From positions 1,054,001 to 1,118,000 of the forward strand of contig CAVYVA010000002.1 of NCBI GenBank assembly GCA_963771835.1: DNA of 64,000 nt, read 5' to 3'. The position numbers and the translations under genes were made by a program. Below the pieces are notes generated by a model. That model saw only the letters and a list, made by a program, of their open reading frames with translations. It was not told the origin of the DNA and made no database searches. The stretch comes from CAVQCJ01 sp963771835 (GTDB taxonomy: Bacteria; Actinomycetota; Actinomycetes; Prado026). Shown piece after piece: positions 10,732 to 19,322 of the stretch (position 1 is the first letter of the stretch; every line of letters starts with the position of its first letter).

Positions 10732-10778
10732 ACCTACGGGCAGGTAAGGGCGGAAAACGGCCTTACCCGCCCGTAGGT
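10732..10778. repeat. Hairpin between convergent genes, dispersed repeat copy 2
   Basis: An imperfect palindrome around GGCGGAAAACGG, with arms ACCTACGGGCAGGTAAGG and CCTTACCCGCCCGTAGGT. It shares nearly its whole stem with the palindrome at 1080-1130 but has a different loop and a few changes in the stem. It overlaps the last codons of the sigma factor gene and follows the SIMPL gene stop, so it probably ends transcripts from both sides. Confidence 0.75.
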
Positions 10779-12055
10779 TCACCGAGGCGGTCGCGGCGCG
10801 ACCGGAGGTAGTCGCGCTCGGGGCCGCTGGTCGCGAGGGCGAGCGCCTGCTCGTAGGCCGCGCCGGCCTCGGCGGTACGGCCCAGCTCCTCGAGCAGGTG
10901 CGCGCGGACGGCGTGCACGCGGTGGTTCCCGGCGAGCTCGCCGGCCGCCTCGATCCGGTCGACCGCATCCAGACCGGCCTGCGGCCCGTCCAGCATCGCG
11001 ACGGCGACCGCGCGGTTCAGCCGCACCATCGGGCTCGGCACCGCCTGCTCGAGCAGCCCGTAGAGCGCGACGATCTGCGGCCAGTCGGTCGTCTCGTAGG
11101 TCGGCGCCTCGGCGTGCAGCGCCGCGATCGAGGCCTCGATCTGGTACGGCCCGACCGGGCCGGTCCGCAGTGCCTCCTCGACCAGCGCGAGCCCGGACCG
11201 GATCCGCTCGTGGTCCCACAACGAGCGGTCCTGCTCGGCCAGCGGGACCAGCCGGCCGGCGGCGTCGGACCTGGCCGCGCGGCGCGCGTCGTGCAGGAGC
11301 AGGAGCGCCGCCAGCCCGGTCGCCTCCGCCTGGTCCGGGAGCAGCGTGCGCAGCAGCGCGGACAGCCGCAGGGCCTCCTCGCACAGGTCGGTACGCACCA
11401 GCGGACCGTCCGCCGTGGTCTCGCTCGCGACATAGCCCTCGTTGAAGATCAGGTAGACGACGTGCAGGACGGCCGCGGTCCGGTCGGTCTGCTCGGCGCC
11501 CTCGGGAAGCCGGAACGGGATCCCCGCCAGCACGATCTTGCGCTTGGCCCGGACCAGCCGCTGGGCCATCGTCGCCTCCGGCACCAGGAAGGCCCGGGCG
11601 ATCTCGGCAGTGGTGAGACCGCCGACCGTGCGCAGCGTCAGCGCGACCTGGGCCTGCTCGGCGAGCGCGGGGTGGCAGCACAGGAACAGCAGCCGGAGCT
11701 GGTCGTCGTCGTCGAGGACAGCGCTCGCGTCGCCGAGGTCGGCGACCTCGTCGGCGGCGGGAGAGACAGGCTCGACCGGCCGGTCCGCGTACATGCCGGC
11801 GGCGGCCACCTCACGGCCGCGACGCTGGTGCTCGCGGCGGACCCGGTCCAGCGCCTTGTTCCGGGCCGCGGTGGTCAGCCACGCGCCGGGGTTGCTCGGG
11901 ACGCCGTCCCGCGGCCAGGTCTCCAGCGCGGCCAGGCAGGCGTCCTGGTAGGCGTCCTCCGCCACGTCGAGGTCGCCGAAGCGGCGCATCAGCGCTCCGA
12001 GGACCCGCCCGGACTCGGCCCGGAACAGGTCCTCGGGGACGAGCGGCTGCGCCAC
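10763..12055 (-). CDS. ECF42-type RNA polymerase sigma factor with C-terminal TPR-like extension
   Basis: A 430-residue sigma factor, much longer than plain ECF factors. The N-terminal third has sigma region 2 (DVAEDAYQDACLAALETW, NPGAWLTTAARNKALDRVRR) and region 4 (GGLTTAEIARAFLVPEATMA). The rest is the helical extension of the group (LIFNEGYVAS, RLNRAVAVAMLDGPQAGLDA, HAVRAHLLEELGRTAEA), which controls activity in ECF42 proteins. The upstream gene on the same strand is the DGPF/YciI protein, 28 bp away, the hallmark partner of ECF42. No anti-sigma factor gene is visible, as usual for this group. The last codons lie in the repeat hairpin. Confidence 0.9.
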   Translation of the reverse strand: MAQPLVPEDLFRAESGRVLGALMRRFGDLDVAEDAYQDACLAALETWPRDGVPSNPGAWLTTAARNKALDRVRREHQRRGREVAAAGMYADRPVEPVSPAADEVADLGDASAVLDDDDQLRLLFLCCHPALAEQAQVALTLRTVGGLTTAEIARAFLVPEATMAQRLVRAKRKIVLAGIPFRLPEGAEQTDRTAAVLHVVYLIFNEGYVASETTADGPLVRTDLCEEALRLSALLRTLLPDQAEATGLAALLLLHDARRAARSDAAGRLVPLAEQDRSLWDHERIRSGLALVEEALRTGPVGPYQIEASIAALHAEAPTYETTDWPQIVALYGLLEQAVPSPMVRLNRAVAVAMLDGPQAGLDAVDRIEAAGELAGNHRVHAVRAHLLEELGRTAEAGAAYEQALALATSGPERDYLRSRRDRLGEPTGG

Positions 12056-12083
12056 GACGGCAACCCCGCGGTCCCTCGGCGGC

Positions 12084-12440
12084 TCAGGCGGGTCCCAGGT
12101 CGGCGACGGGCCGGACCTCGATCGCGCCGAACCGCGCGTCGGGGATCTGCGCGGCCAGCTCGAGCGCGCGGTCGAGGCCGGCGCAGTCGACGACGTAGTA
12201 CCCCGCGAGGATCTCCTTGCTCTCCACGAACGGCCCGTCGGACACCGTGCGCCCGGTCTCGCTGACGCGGACGACCGTGGCGGTGTCGGTGCCCTGCAGC
12301 GGCTCGCCCGACACGAACTCCCCGGACTCGGTGATGCGCTGCGTGAACGCCCAGTACTCGTCCATGACCTCCTTGGTCTCCGCCTCGCTCAGCGCTGACC
12401 AGTTCTCCGGGTTGCTGAAGATCAGGAGCATGTACTTCAT
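12084..12440 (-). CDS. YciI/DGPF family protein, ECF42 partner
   Basis: A 118-residue protein of the YciI-like DGPF family, beginning with MKYMLLIFSN and carrying the signature SDGPFVESKE. These proteins are constant neighbours of ECF42 sigma factors, and the gene is usually the main target of that sigma factor; their chemistry is unknown. It is the first gene of a two-gene set with the sigma factor, so a promoter in 12441-12553 is expected, though I cannot pick one out by eye. Confidence 0.9.
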   Translation of the reverse strand: MKYMLLIFSNPENWSALSEAETKEVMDEYWAFTQRITESGEFVSGEPLQGTDTATVVRVSETGRTVSDGPFVESKEILAGYYVVDCAGLDRALELAAQIPDARFGAIEVRPVADLGPA

Positions 12441-12553
12441 CGTCGCCTCCGGTCCGCGGGTTCACGGTCGCTCGGGCAGCCGGACGGCCGCCTTCTCATC
12501 ATGACGACGAACGGCACCCGCCGCGATCGACACCCACAGACCGCGTGGGCGGG

Positions 12554-13673
12554 TCAGGCGAGGTCGGCGGCGACGAGCTCGGCGATCTGGGCGGTGTTCA
12601 GCGCGGCGCCCTTGCGGAGGTTGTCGCCGCACACGAACAGCTCCAGAGCGTGCGGGTCGTCCAGGGACGCGCGGATCCTGCCCACCCAGGTGGGGTCGGT
12701 CCCGACGACGTCGGCGGGCGTCGGGAACAGGCCCGCGGCCGGGTCGTCGACGACTTCGACGCCCTCGGCGCCCCGGAGCAGCTCGCGTGCCTCGTCCGGG
12801 TCCGGCCTGCTGTCGAAGACGGCATGCACGGCGAGGCTGTGGGTGGTGACGACCGGCACCCGAACGCACGTCGCGGTGATGCGCAGGTCGGGGAGCCCGA
12901 GGATCTTGCGGGACTCGTTGCGGACCTTGAGCTCCTCGCTGGACCAGCCGCCGTCGCGCAGCGACCCGGCCCAGGGCACGACGTTGAGCGCCAGCGGGGC
13001 CGGGAACGGTCCGAGATCGTCGCCGACCACCGCCCGCACGTCACCGGCCCGGCTGCCGAGCGAGGGGTCGCCGGCGACCTTGGCCATCTGCGCGTGCAGC
13101 GTGTCGATCCCGGCCTGCCCAGCCCCGGACGCGGCCTGGTAGGAGGAGACGACGAGCTCGCGCAGCCCGTAGGCCCGGTGCAGCACCCCGACGGCGACGA
13201 TCATCGACAGCGTCGTGCAGTTCGGGTTGCTGATGATCCCCTTGGGTCGTACCCGCGCGGCGGCGGCGTTGACCTCGGGCACGACGAGCGGCACGTCGGG
13301 GTCCATCCGGAACGCGCCCGAGTTGTCGACCGCGACGGCGCCGCGGGCGGCTGCGACCGGAGCCCACTGCGCCGAGACCTCGTCGGGGACGTCGAACATC
13401 GCGACGTCGACCCCGTCGAAGACCTCGGGGGCCAGCGCGACGACCTCGACGTCGACGCCGCGGACCTGTCAGCCGGCGGCCGGCCGAGCGCGCGGACGCG
13501 ACCAGCCGGATCTCGCCCCAGACGTCGGGCCTGGTCGAGAGCAGGTCGAGCATGACCGTGCCGACGGCCCCGGTCGCGCCGACGACCGCCAGCGTCGGCC
13601 TACCTTCCCTGCCCGATGCTGATGGTCGCGCTCGGGTCGTCGCTCGTTCCGAGCTCCTCGCCTCACCGCTCAT
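12554..13673 (-). CDS. asd: Aspartate-semialdehyde dehydrogenase, apparent frameshift
   Basis: Converts aspartyl phosphate to aspartate semialdehyde with NADPH, feeding lysine, diaminopimelate, threonine and methionine synthesis. The Rossmann motif LAVVGATGAVG is near the N-terminus, and the catalytic cysteine is in SNPNCTTLSM. The frame changes near 13467 (...SAGRRLT, then VRGVDVEVVALAPEVFDGVD), which fits one extra G; with it removed the gene encodes 372 residues. The start ATG at 13673 overlaps the aspartokinase stop as ATGA, the classical ask-asd arrangement. Since the enzyme is essential for cell-wall precursor synthesis, the shift is almost surely a sequence error. Confidence 0.93.
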
Positions 13674-14971
13674 CGCCCCGTCCCTCCGTACACGACGGCT
13701 TCCTGGGTCTGCGCGTCCAGGCCGAACGCGGAGTGCACGGCCGTCACCGCAGCATCGACATCCTTCTCGCGGCACACGACCGAGATCCGGATCTCGGAGG
13801 TCGAGATCAGCTCGACGTTGACGCCCGCGTCGGCGAGCGCGCGGAAGAACGTCGCCGAGACGCCCGGGTGCGAGCGCATCCCGGCGCCCACGAGCGAGAC
13901 CTTGCCGATCGCCGGGTCGTACGCGAGCGACTCGAAGCCGATCTCGGATTTCCGCGCGTCCAGGGCGGCGATGACCCGGTCGCCCTCGTCCTTGGGCAGC
14001 GTGAACGTGATGTCGGTGCGGTGCGTCGCAGCGGCGGAGACGTTCTGCACGATCATGTCGATGTTCACGTGCGCGTCGGCCACCGTCTCGAAGATGGCGG
14101 CCGCCTCACCCGGACGGTCCGGGACACCGACCACGGTGACCTTGGCCTCGCTGCGGTCGTGGGCGACCCCCGAGATGATCGGCTGCTCCACGTCGTCCCT
14201 GCCTTCCGGTTCTGAGGTCGGGTCCCCCGTCTCGACCCGGTCGGGGACGACCCAGGTGCCGGTGCGGTCGCTGAACGAGGACCGCACATGGATGGGGAGG
14301 TCGAAGCGGCGCGCGTACTCCACGCAGCGCAGGTTCAGCACCTTGGCGCCGCTGGCTGCCATCTCGAGCATCTCGGAGTACGTGATGCGGTCGAGCCTGC
14401 GTGCGGTGGGCACGATCCGCGGGTCGGCGCTGAAGACCCCGTCTACGTCGGTGTAGATCTCGCACACCTCGGCGTCCAGCGCGGCCGCGAGGGCGACCGC
14501 CGTCGTGTCCGAACCGCCCCGGCCGAGCGTGGTGATGTCCTTGCTGTCCTGGCTCACGCCCTGGAACCCGGCCACGATCGCCACCGCCCCGGTGTCCAGC
14601 GCGCCGCGGATGCGGCCAGGCGTGACGTCGATGATGCGGGCCCGGCCGTGCGCGGCGTCGGTGATCACGCCGGCCTGGCTGCCGGTGAACGAGCGGGCTT
14701 CGACGCCGAGGTCGTGGATGGCCATCGCGAGGACGGCCATGGAGATCCGCTCACCCGCGGTGAGGAGCATGTCGAGCTCGCGGCCGGGCGGGTCCGGGGA
14801 GACCTGCTGCGCGAGGTCGATGAGGTCGTCGGTGGTGTCCCCCATCGCCGAGACGACCACGACGACGTCGTACCCGGCGTGCTTGGTGTCGACGATCCGC
14901 TGCGCCACCCGCTTCACGCACGCCGCGTCGGCCACGGACGATCCGCCGTACTTCTGCACGACGAGCGGCAC
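13670..14971 (-). CDS. ask: Aspartokinase
   Basis: Phosphorylates aspartate as the first step of the aspartate-family pathway. The kinase domain has VVQKYGGSSVAD at the N-terminus, TLGRGGSDTTAVALAAAL and EIYTDVDGVFSADPRIV. Two ACT domains follow (about residues 270-420: VTVVGVPDRPGEAAAIF and VSLVGAGMRSHPGVSA), the site of feedback control by lysine/threonine in relatives. In related actinobacteria an internal start yields a separate regulatory subunit; I cannot confirm that here. Length (433) is slightly over the family norm of about 421, explained by an insert after TWVVPDRVE (GDPTSEPEGRDD). The start is GTG. It overlaps asd by 4 bp. Confidence 0.95.
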   Translation of the reverse strand: MPLVVQKYGGSSVADAACVKRVAQRIVDTKHAGYDVVVVVSAMGDTTDDLIDLAQQVSPDPPGRELDMLLTAGERISMAVLAMAIHDLGVEARSFTGSQAGVITDAAHGRARIIDVTPGRIRGALDTGAVAIVAGFQGVSQDSKDITTLGRGGSDTTAVALAAALDAEVCEIYTDVDGVFSADPRIVPTARRLDRITYSEMLEMAASGAKVLNLRCVEYARRFDLPIHVRSSFSDRTGTWVVPDRVETGDPTSEPEGRDDVEQPIISGVAHDRSEAKVTVVGVPDRPGEAAAIFETVADAHVNIDMIVQNVSAAATHRTDITFTLPKDEGDRVIAALDARKSEIGFESLAYDPAIGKVSLVGAGMRSHPGVSATFFRALADAGVNVELISTSEIRISVVCREKDVDAAVTAVHSAFGLDAQTQEAVVYGGTGR

Positions 14972-15041
14972 GGGAACCCCTCCTCGGGGCGATGGACGCG
15001 GCGGAGGGTCCAGGATACCGGGCGCCCCGGAGCGGTCGCGG

Positions 15042-15596
15042 TCAGTCCCGCAGGAGGGCGTCGACCTCGGCGGCGGCGGCCTCCTCGTCGTCGGTGTCCA
15101 GACGCTGGTGGGCGACGATCGACAGCAGCGCCCGCTGCGCGTTCAACGCCTGCGCGCCCCAGTGCGACAGGTAGGAGAACTGCCACCACCACAGGGCCTC
15201 CTCGGCCCGGCCCGCGTCCAGGTGCCGCAGCCCGTGCTCCAGCTCGACCGCGACGTCGGCCACGTCGTCGGAGACGCGCCCGTGCACCGGTCGCTCGGGC
15301 ACCAGCGGGTCGAACACCGAGGCGTACTCGTCGACTCCGTCGAGCAGGCGTCCCAGCGCCTCGCGGATCGGCTCGGTGTCCGGGTCCGGGCCGGCGTCCT
15401 CCTCGAACCGGTCCGGCGGCACGATGTCGGCGACCGCACCGAGCATCGCCCCGGCCATCGACACCTGGGCCATCTGCACGATCAGCCCCGCCACCGCCGT
15501 CTCCGGCGACTCGCCGGCCGCGATCTCGTGCACCCCGGTCAGGTACGCGCGCACGTGCGCGGCGATGTCGCGGGAGAACTCGTCCAGGTCAGACAT
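15042..15596 (-). CDS. DUF5063 family protein
   Basis: A 184-residue acidic, mostly helical protein of a family typical of actinobacteria and conserved directly downstream of recR. It has the WWWQFSYLSHWGAQALNAQRALL stretch in its C-terminal half (residues about 135-160). Function is unknown. Its ATG lies inside the last codons of recR (8 bp overlap), so the two are translated together. No membrane segment or catalytic motif is visible. Confidence 0.75.
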   Translation of the reverse strand: MSDLDEFSRDIAAHVRAYLTGVHEIAAGESPETAVAGLIVQMAQVSMAGAMLGAVADIVPPDRFEEDAGPDPDTEPIREALGRLLDGVDEYASVFDPLVPERPVHGRVSDDVADVAVELEHGLRHLDAGRAEEALWWWQFSYLSHWGAQALNAQRALLSIVAHQRLDTDDEEAAAAEVDALLRD

Positions 15597-16188
15597 CGAG
15601 CAGCCGCCTTCCTTCGAAAGCCCGTCCGAGCGTGATCTCGTCCGCGTACTCCAGGTCGCCGCCCACCGGCAGGCCGCTGGCCAACCGGGTCACGCGCAGC
15701 CCCATCGGCTTCACCAGCCTGGCCAGGTACGTGGCGGTCGCCTCGCCCTCGAGGTTCGGGTCGGTGGCGAGGATGAGCTCGGTCACCGTGCCGTCAGCCA
15801 GCCGCTGCATCAGCTCGCGCACCCGCAGGTCGTCCGGCCCGACGCCCTCGATCGGGCTGATCGCGCCGCCGAGCACGTGGTAGCGCCCGCGGAACTCCCG
15901 CGTCTTCTCCACCGCGAGCACATCCTTGGGCTCCTCCACCACGCACAGCAGCGCCACGTCGCGCCGCGGGTCGAGGCAGATCCGGCACTGCTCGGCCTCG
16001 GCGACGTTGAAGCAGGTCCGGCAGAACCGCACCTTGTCCTTGACCTCGACGAGGACCTGGGCCAGCCGCCTGACGTCCACCTGGTCGGCCTGGAGCAGGT
16101 AGAAGGCGATCCGCTGGGCGCTCTTGGGCCCGACCCCGGGCAGCCGCCCGAGCTCGTCGATGAGGTCCTGGACCACGCCTTCGTACAT
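15589..16188 (-). CDS. recR: Recombination mediator RecR
   Basis: A 199-residue RecR of normal length, acting with RecF/RecO to load RecA at gapped DNA. The N-terminal helix-hairpin-helix reads LGRLPGVGPKSAQRIAFYLL. The zinc finger has the four cysteines of CRTCFNVAEAEQCRIC, and the Toprim domain includes ILATDPNLEGEATATYL. It lies downstream of dnaX with a 71 bp gap. The small nucleoid protein gene ybaB, which usually sits between dnaX and recR, is absent here. Confidence 0.96.
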   Translation of the reverse strand: MYEGVVQDLIDELGRLPGVGPKSAQRIAFYLLQADQVDVRRLAQVLVEVKDKVRFCRTCFNVAEAEQCRICLDPRRDVALLCVVEEPKDVLAVEKTREFRGRYHVLGGAISPIEGVGPDDLRVRELMQRLADGTVTELILATDPNLEGEATATYLARLVKPMGLRVTRLASGLPVGGDLEYADEITLGRAFEGRRLLDV

Positions 16189-16259
16189 GCAGCTCCCTCA
16201 GCCAGCCCGGCCGGAAGCCGGGGCCGCCGGACCGAGCGCGGCACCCCCGAGACTAGGCC

Positions 16260-18234
16260 TCAGGTCCCACCGAGCTCGCCGATGACCCGCCCGCCGAGCT
16301 CCCGGACGACCAGGTCGGCGCCGGCCAGCCCGTCGTCGGCCGCGTCGTCGTCGGTGATCGACGGGACGTCCGGCTCCCGACCCTCCGGGTCCTTGCCGGC
16401 CCTGTCTGACTTGCCGGCCCGTCTGGCCGGCCGTCTGCCGGCCCTGCCGGCCTCGGCCGGTCCGCCCGGGTCAGCGGGGACGGCTGGTCCCGCCGGCGGG
16501 TCGGCCTCGGCCACTGCCGACGGCGTGGCGCCGGCCCCCGGCTGGTGGACAGGGTCGATCCGCCAGTCCGCGCCGGCCACGTCCATGATCGCGAGGCGGA
16601 GCACCTCGTCGTGCCCGCCCGAGGTGAAGCCCTTGACCGAGCCGGCGTCCGGGAAGCCGATCGTCAGCACCCGCCCCTCGAGGCCGAGCACCTGGACCTT
16701 GTCGAACAGGAGCATCCAGGTGACCCGGCGCTTCTGCTTGACCTGGTCGAGGACGGCCGGCCACAGACCCCGGACCGCGCGGACGTCCAGCCCCACGTCG
16801 GCGCCGGCGGCTCGGGCCGGCTGGACCGCGTCGGGTTCAGCCTCGGTGTGCGACGTCTGCCGGCGCCGGCTCGCGTCACCGGCGTCGTCGGTGGCGTCGG
16901 TGGGTCGGCTGCGTCGGTGGCGTCGGTGCGTGCGTCGGCTGCGCGGACTGCTCCGAAGGCGCGGGCGCGGCCGTCACGGGCTCGGCCGAAGACTCCGGGG
17001 TCGCCCGGGCCGCCGGTCGTGCTCGGGACGGCGCGGGCTGCGCGGCCTCGTCGGTGGCGCTGCCGGAGGCGATGGCGTACCGGCGCTCGAGCCGGTCCAC
17101 CCGCGCTCCGAGCCCGCGCGCCGCCTGCGGGTCGGCACCGGGCAGCAGCACGCGCGCGCACACCAGCTCCAGGTGCAGCCGCGGCGCCGTCGCCCCGCGC
17201 ATCTCGGTCAGACCCGTGCTGACGACATCGGCGGCCCGCCCCAGGTCGGCCGCCCCGAACCGCCCTGCCTGGCCGAGCATGCGCTCCACCTGGTCGGGAG
17301 CTCCGTGCACCATGCCCTTGGAAGCCGCGTCGGGGACGGCGTGCAGGACGACCAGGTCCCGCAGCCGCTCGAGCAGGTCGGCGAGGAACCGCCGCGGGTC
17401 GATGCCGCTGTCCACCACCCGGTCGACGAGCTCGAACACCGACGCGGCGTCCCCGGCGGCGAAGGCGTCCACCACGTCGTCCAGCAGCGTCGCGTCGGTG
17501 TAGCCGAGCAGCCCCGCGGCGTACGACGGGGTGACCCCCTCCGGGCCGGACCCGGCGATCAGCTGGTCCAGCACGGACAGCGCGTCGCGCACCGACCCGG
17601 CGCCGGCCCGCACGACCATCGGCAGCACGCCCGGGCTGACCTGCACGCCCTCGGCATCGCAGAGCTGCTGGAGGTAGTCCTGCAGGACCCGGGGCGGCAC
17701 CAGCCGGAACGGGTAGTGGTGCGTGCGCGACTTGATCGTGCCGAGCACCCGGTCGGGCTCGGTCGTGGCGAAGATGAACTTCAGGTGCGGCGGCGGCTCC
17801 TCCACGACCTTGAGCAGGGCGTTGAACCCCTGCGGGCTCACCATGTGCGCCTCGTCGATGATGTAGATCTTGAAGCGCGCCGCGGCCGGGGAGTAGAACG
17901 CCCGCTCGCGCAGGTCACGGGCGTCGTCCACGCCGCCGTGCGAGGCGGCGTCGATCTCGACGACGTCCAGGCTGCCGCCGCCGTCGCGGGCCAGGTCCAG
18001 GCACGAGTCGCAGACGCCGCACGGCTCCGGGGTCGGGCCCTTCTCGCAGTTCAGCGCCCGCGCGAGGATCCGGGCCGAGCTGGTCTTCCCGCACCCGCGC
18101 GGCCCGCTGAACAGGTAGGCGTGGTTGACCCGGTCGTTGCGCAGGGCCTGCTGGAGCGGGCCGGTCACGTGCTCCTGCCCGATCACCTCAGCGAAGGTCT
18201 CCGGACGGTAGCGGCGGTAGAGGGCGAGCGACAC
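16260..18234 (-). CDS. dnaX: DNA polymerase III gamma/tau subunit, apparent frameshift in the linker
   Basis: The clamp-loader ATPase. The Walker A motif SGPRGCGKTSSA, the zinc module CEKGPTPEPCGVCDSC and the sensor region DEAHMVSPQGFNALLK are intact in the first 240 residues. The first frame stops at 16876 (THRRHRRRR), while the conserved C-terminal tau domain (GLWPAVLDQVKQKRR, VTWMLLFDKVQVLGLEG) is in another frame and ends at 16260. The two join near 16905 if one C is removed, giving 657 residues. A sequence error is likely because similar shifts occur in many neighbours. A natural +1 shift making gamma and tau forms cannot be excluded, but no slippery heptamer is obvious. GTG start. Confidence 0.92.
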
Positions 18235-18278
18235 GGTCCGACCTTAGCCGCTGACAGCGACACCGCAGACACCCGCGA

Positions 18279-18369
18279 AGGACCCCTCGCGCACCCACCA
18301 GAGCCCGCTTACCCTTGCTGCCTTTCGGCCCTGGGGGAGTTCACAGGATGGCGCCGCGCGAGGGGCCGG
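18279..18369 (-). ncRNA. ffs: Signal recognition particle RNA (small, 4.5S type)
   Basis: On the minus strand the conserved SRP Alu-less core is clear: GTGAACTCCCCCAGGGCC, then AGGCAGCAAGGGTAAGC and GGGCTCTGG. These form the Ffh-binding helix 8 with its GNAR-type tip. The ends pair (CCCCTCGCGC with GCGCGAGGGG). The position between dnaX and tRNA-Ser is common in actinobacteria. End positions are estimated from the outer stem and may be off by a few bases. Confidence 0.92.
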
Positions 18370-18435
18370 CGCCGATCCTACGCGGAGCCGGCCGCGGTTT
18401 CCGAGCCCCGTCCGGGAGCCGGTACCCTCGGCCGC

Positions 18436-18523
18436 GGAGGATTCGCATAGTGGCCGAGTGCGCACGCTTGGAAAGCGTGTAGGGGGCAACCCCTCGCGGG
18501 TTCAAATCCCGCATCCTCCGCCA
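18436..18523 (+). tRNA. tRNA-Ser (GGA)
   Basis: A class II tRNA with a long variable arm. The acceptor GGAGGAT pairs with ATCCTCC, the discriminator is G and CCA is encoded. The anticodon loop TTGGAAA between CACGC and GCGTG gives GGA, reading TCC and TCT. The variable arm is AGGGGGCAACCCCT. Confidence 0.97.
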
Positions 18524-18562
18524 GCTGCCCGGCCTCCCCCCTCGAGATCGCGACGGGAGAAC

Positions 18563-19322
18563 GTGGAGACCCCGGACGAAGAAGTGCTCGCGGGCAACGT
18601 CGGCGGTGCCGTCCGCATCGGCGACACCGTGCACCGGCCGACCGGTCCCTGGACCCCGGCGGTGCACGCGCTGCTCGAGCATGTCGGGACCCGCCTGCCG
18701 CACGTGCCGCGCGTGCGCGGCTTCGACGCGGCGGGACGCGAGGTCCTGTCGTTCCTTCCCGGCCACGTGGTCGACGTCGACACCGAGCTGCTCACCCCGG
18801 GACAGATCGTCGCGCTGGTGACCTGGACCCGCACCTTCCACGAAGCCGTCGCGGGCTTCGCGCACGACGGGCCGTGGCGGTTCTTCGCGGTCGCCGACCC
18901 GACGACGATCGGGCACAACGACATCGCCCCGTACAACGCCTGCTTCGTCGGCGACGACCTGGTCGGCGTCTTCGACTGGGACTTCGCCGGGCCGACGACG
19001 CCGCTGCTCGAGCTCGCGTTCATCGCCTGGAACTGCGTGCCGCTGTGGCGGGACATCGGGAGCGCGCCGGCGGCGGCGCGGCTCGAGCTCGTGGCCGCGA
19101 CCTACGGCGGCCCCACCGCCCGGCAGATCCTCGACGCGGTCCCGGCGCGGATCCAGCTCATGCTGGACGGGATCCCCGCCGCCGCCGCCGCCGGGGACAC
19201 GGGGATGGCCCACCTCATGACCTTGGGCGAACCGGAACGCTCCCGCGCCTCGCTCGCCCGGCTGCTGCGTACGCATGCCGTCCATCGCGATCTCGCTCGG
19301 CCGGCGCGGTCACACGGCATAG
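18563..19322 (+). CDS. Aminoglycoside phosphotransferase-like kinase, apparent 3' frameshift
   Basis: A kinase-fold protein of the APH/choline kinase superfamily (about 252 residues). The catalytic loop reads GHNDIAPYN and the metal-binding segment FDWDFAG. The N-terminal lobe is short. The substrate cannot be told from sequence; small alcohols, sugars or drugs are possible. GTG 18563 follows a GGGAG ribosome site. Near 19275 the frame seems to move by one base, so that the natural end is GRRGHTA with a stop at 19320-19322; otherwise the frame runs far into the antisense of the next gene. It follows tRNA-Ser and is convergent with the mannosyltransferase-like gene. Confidence 0.75.
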
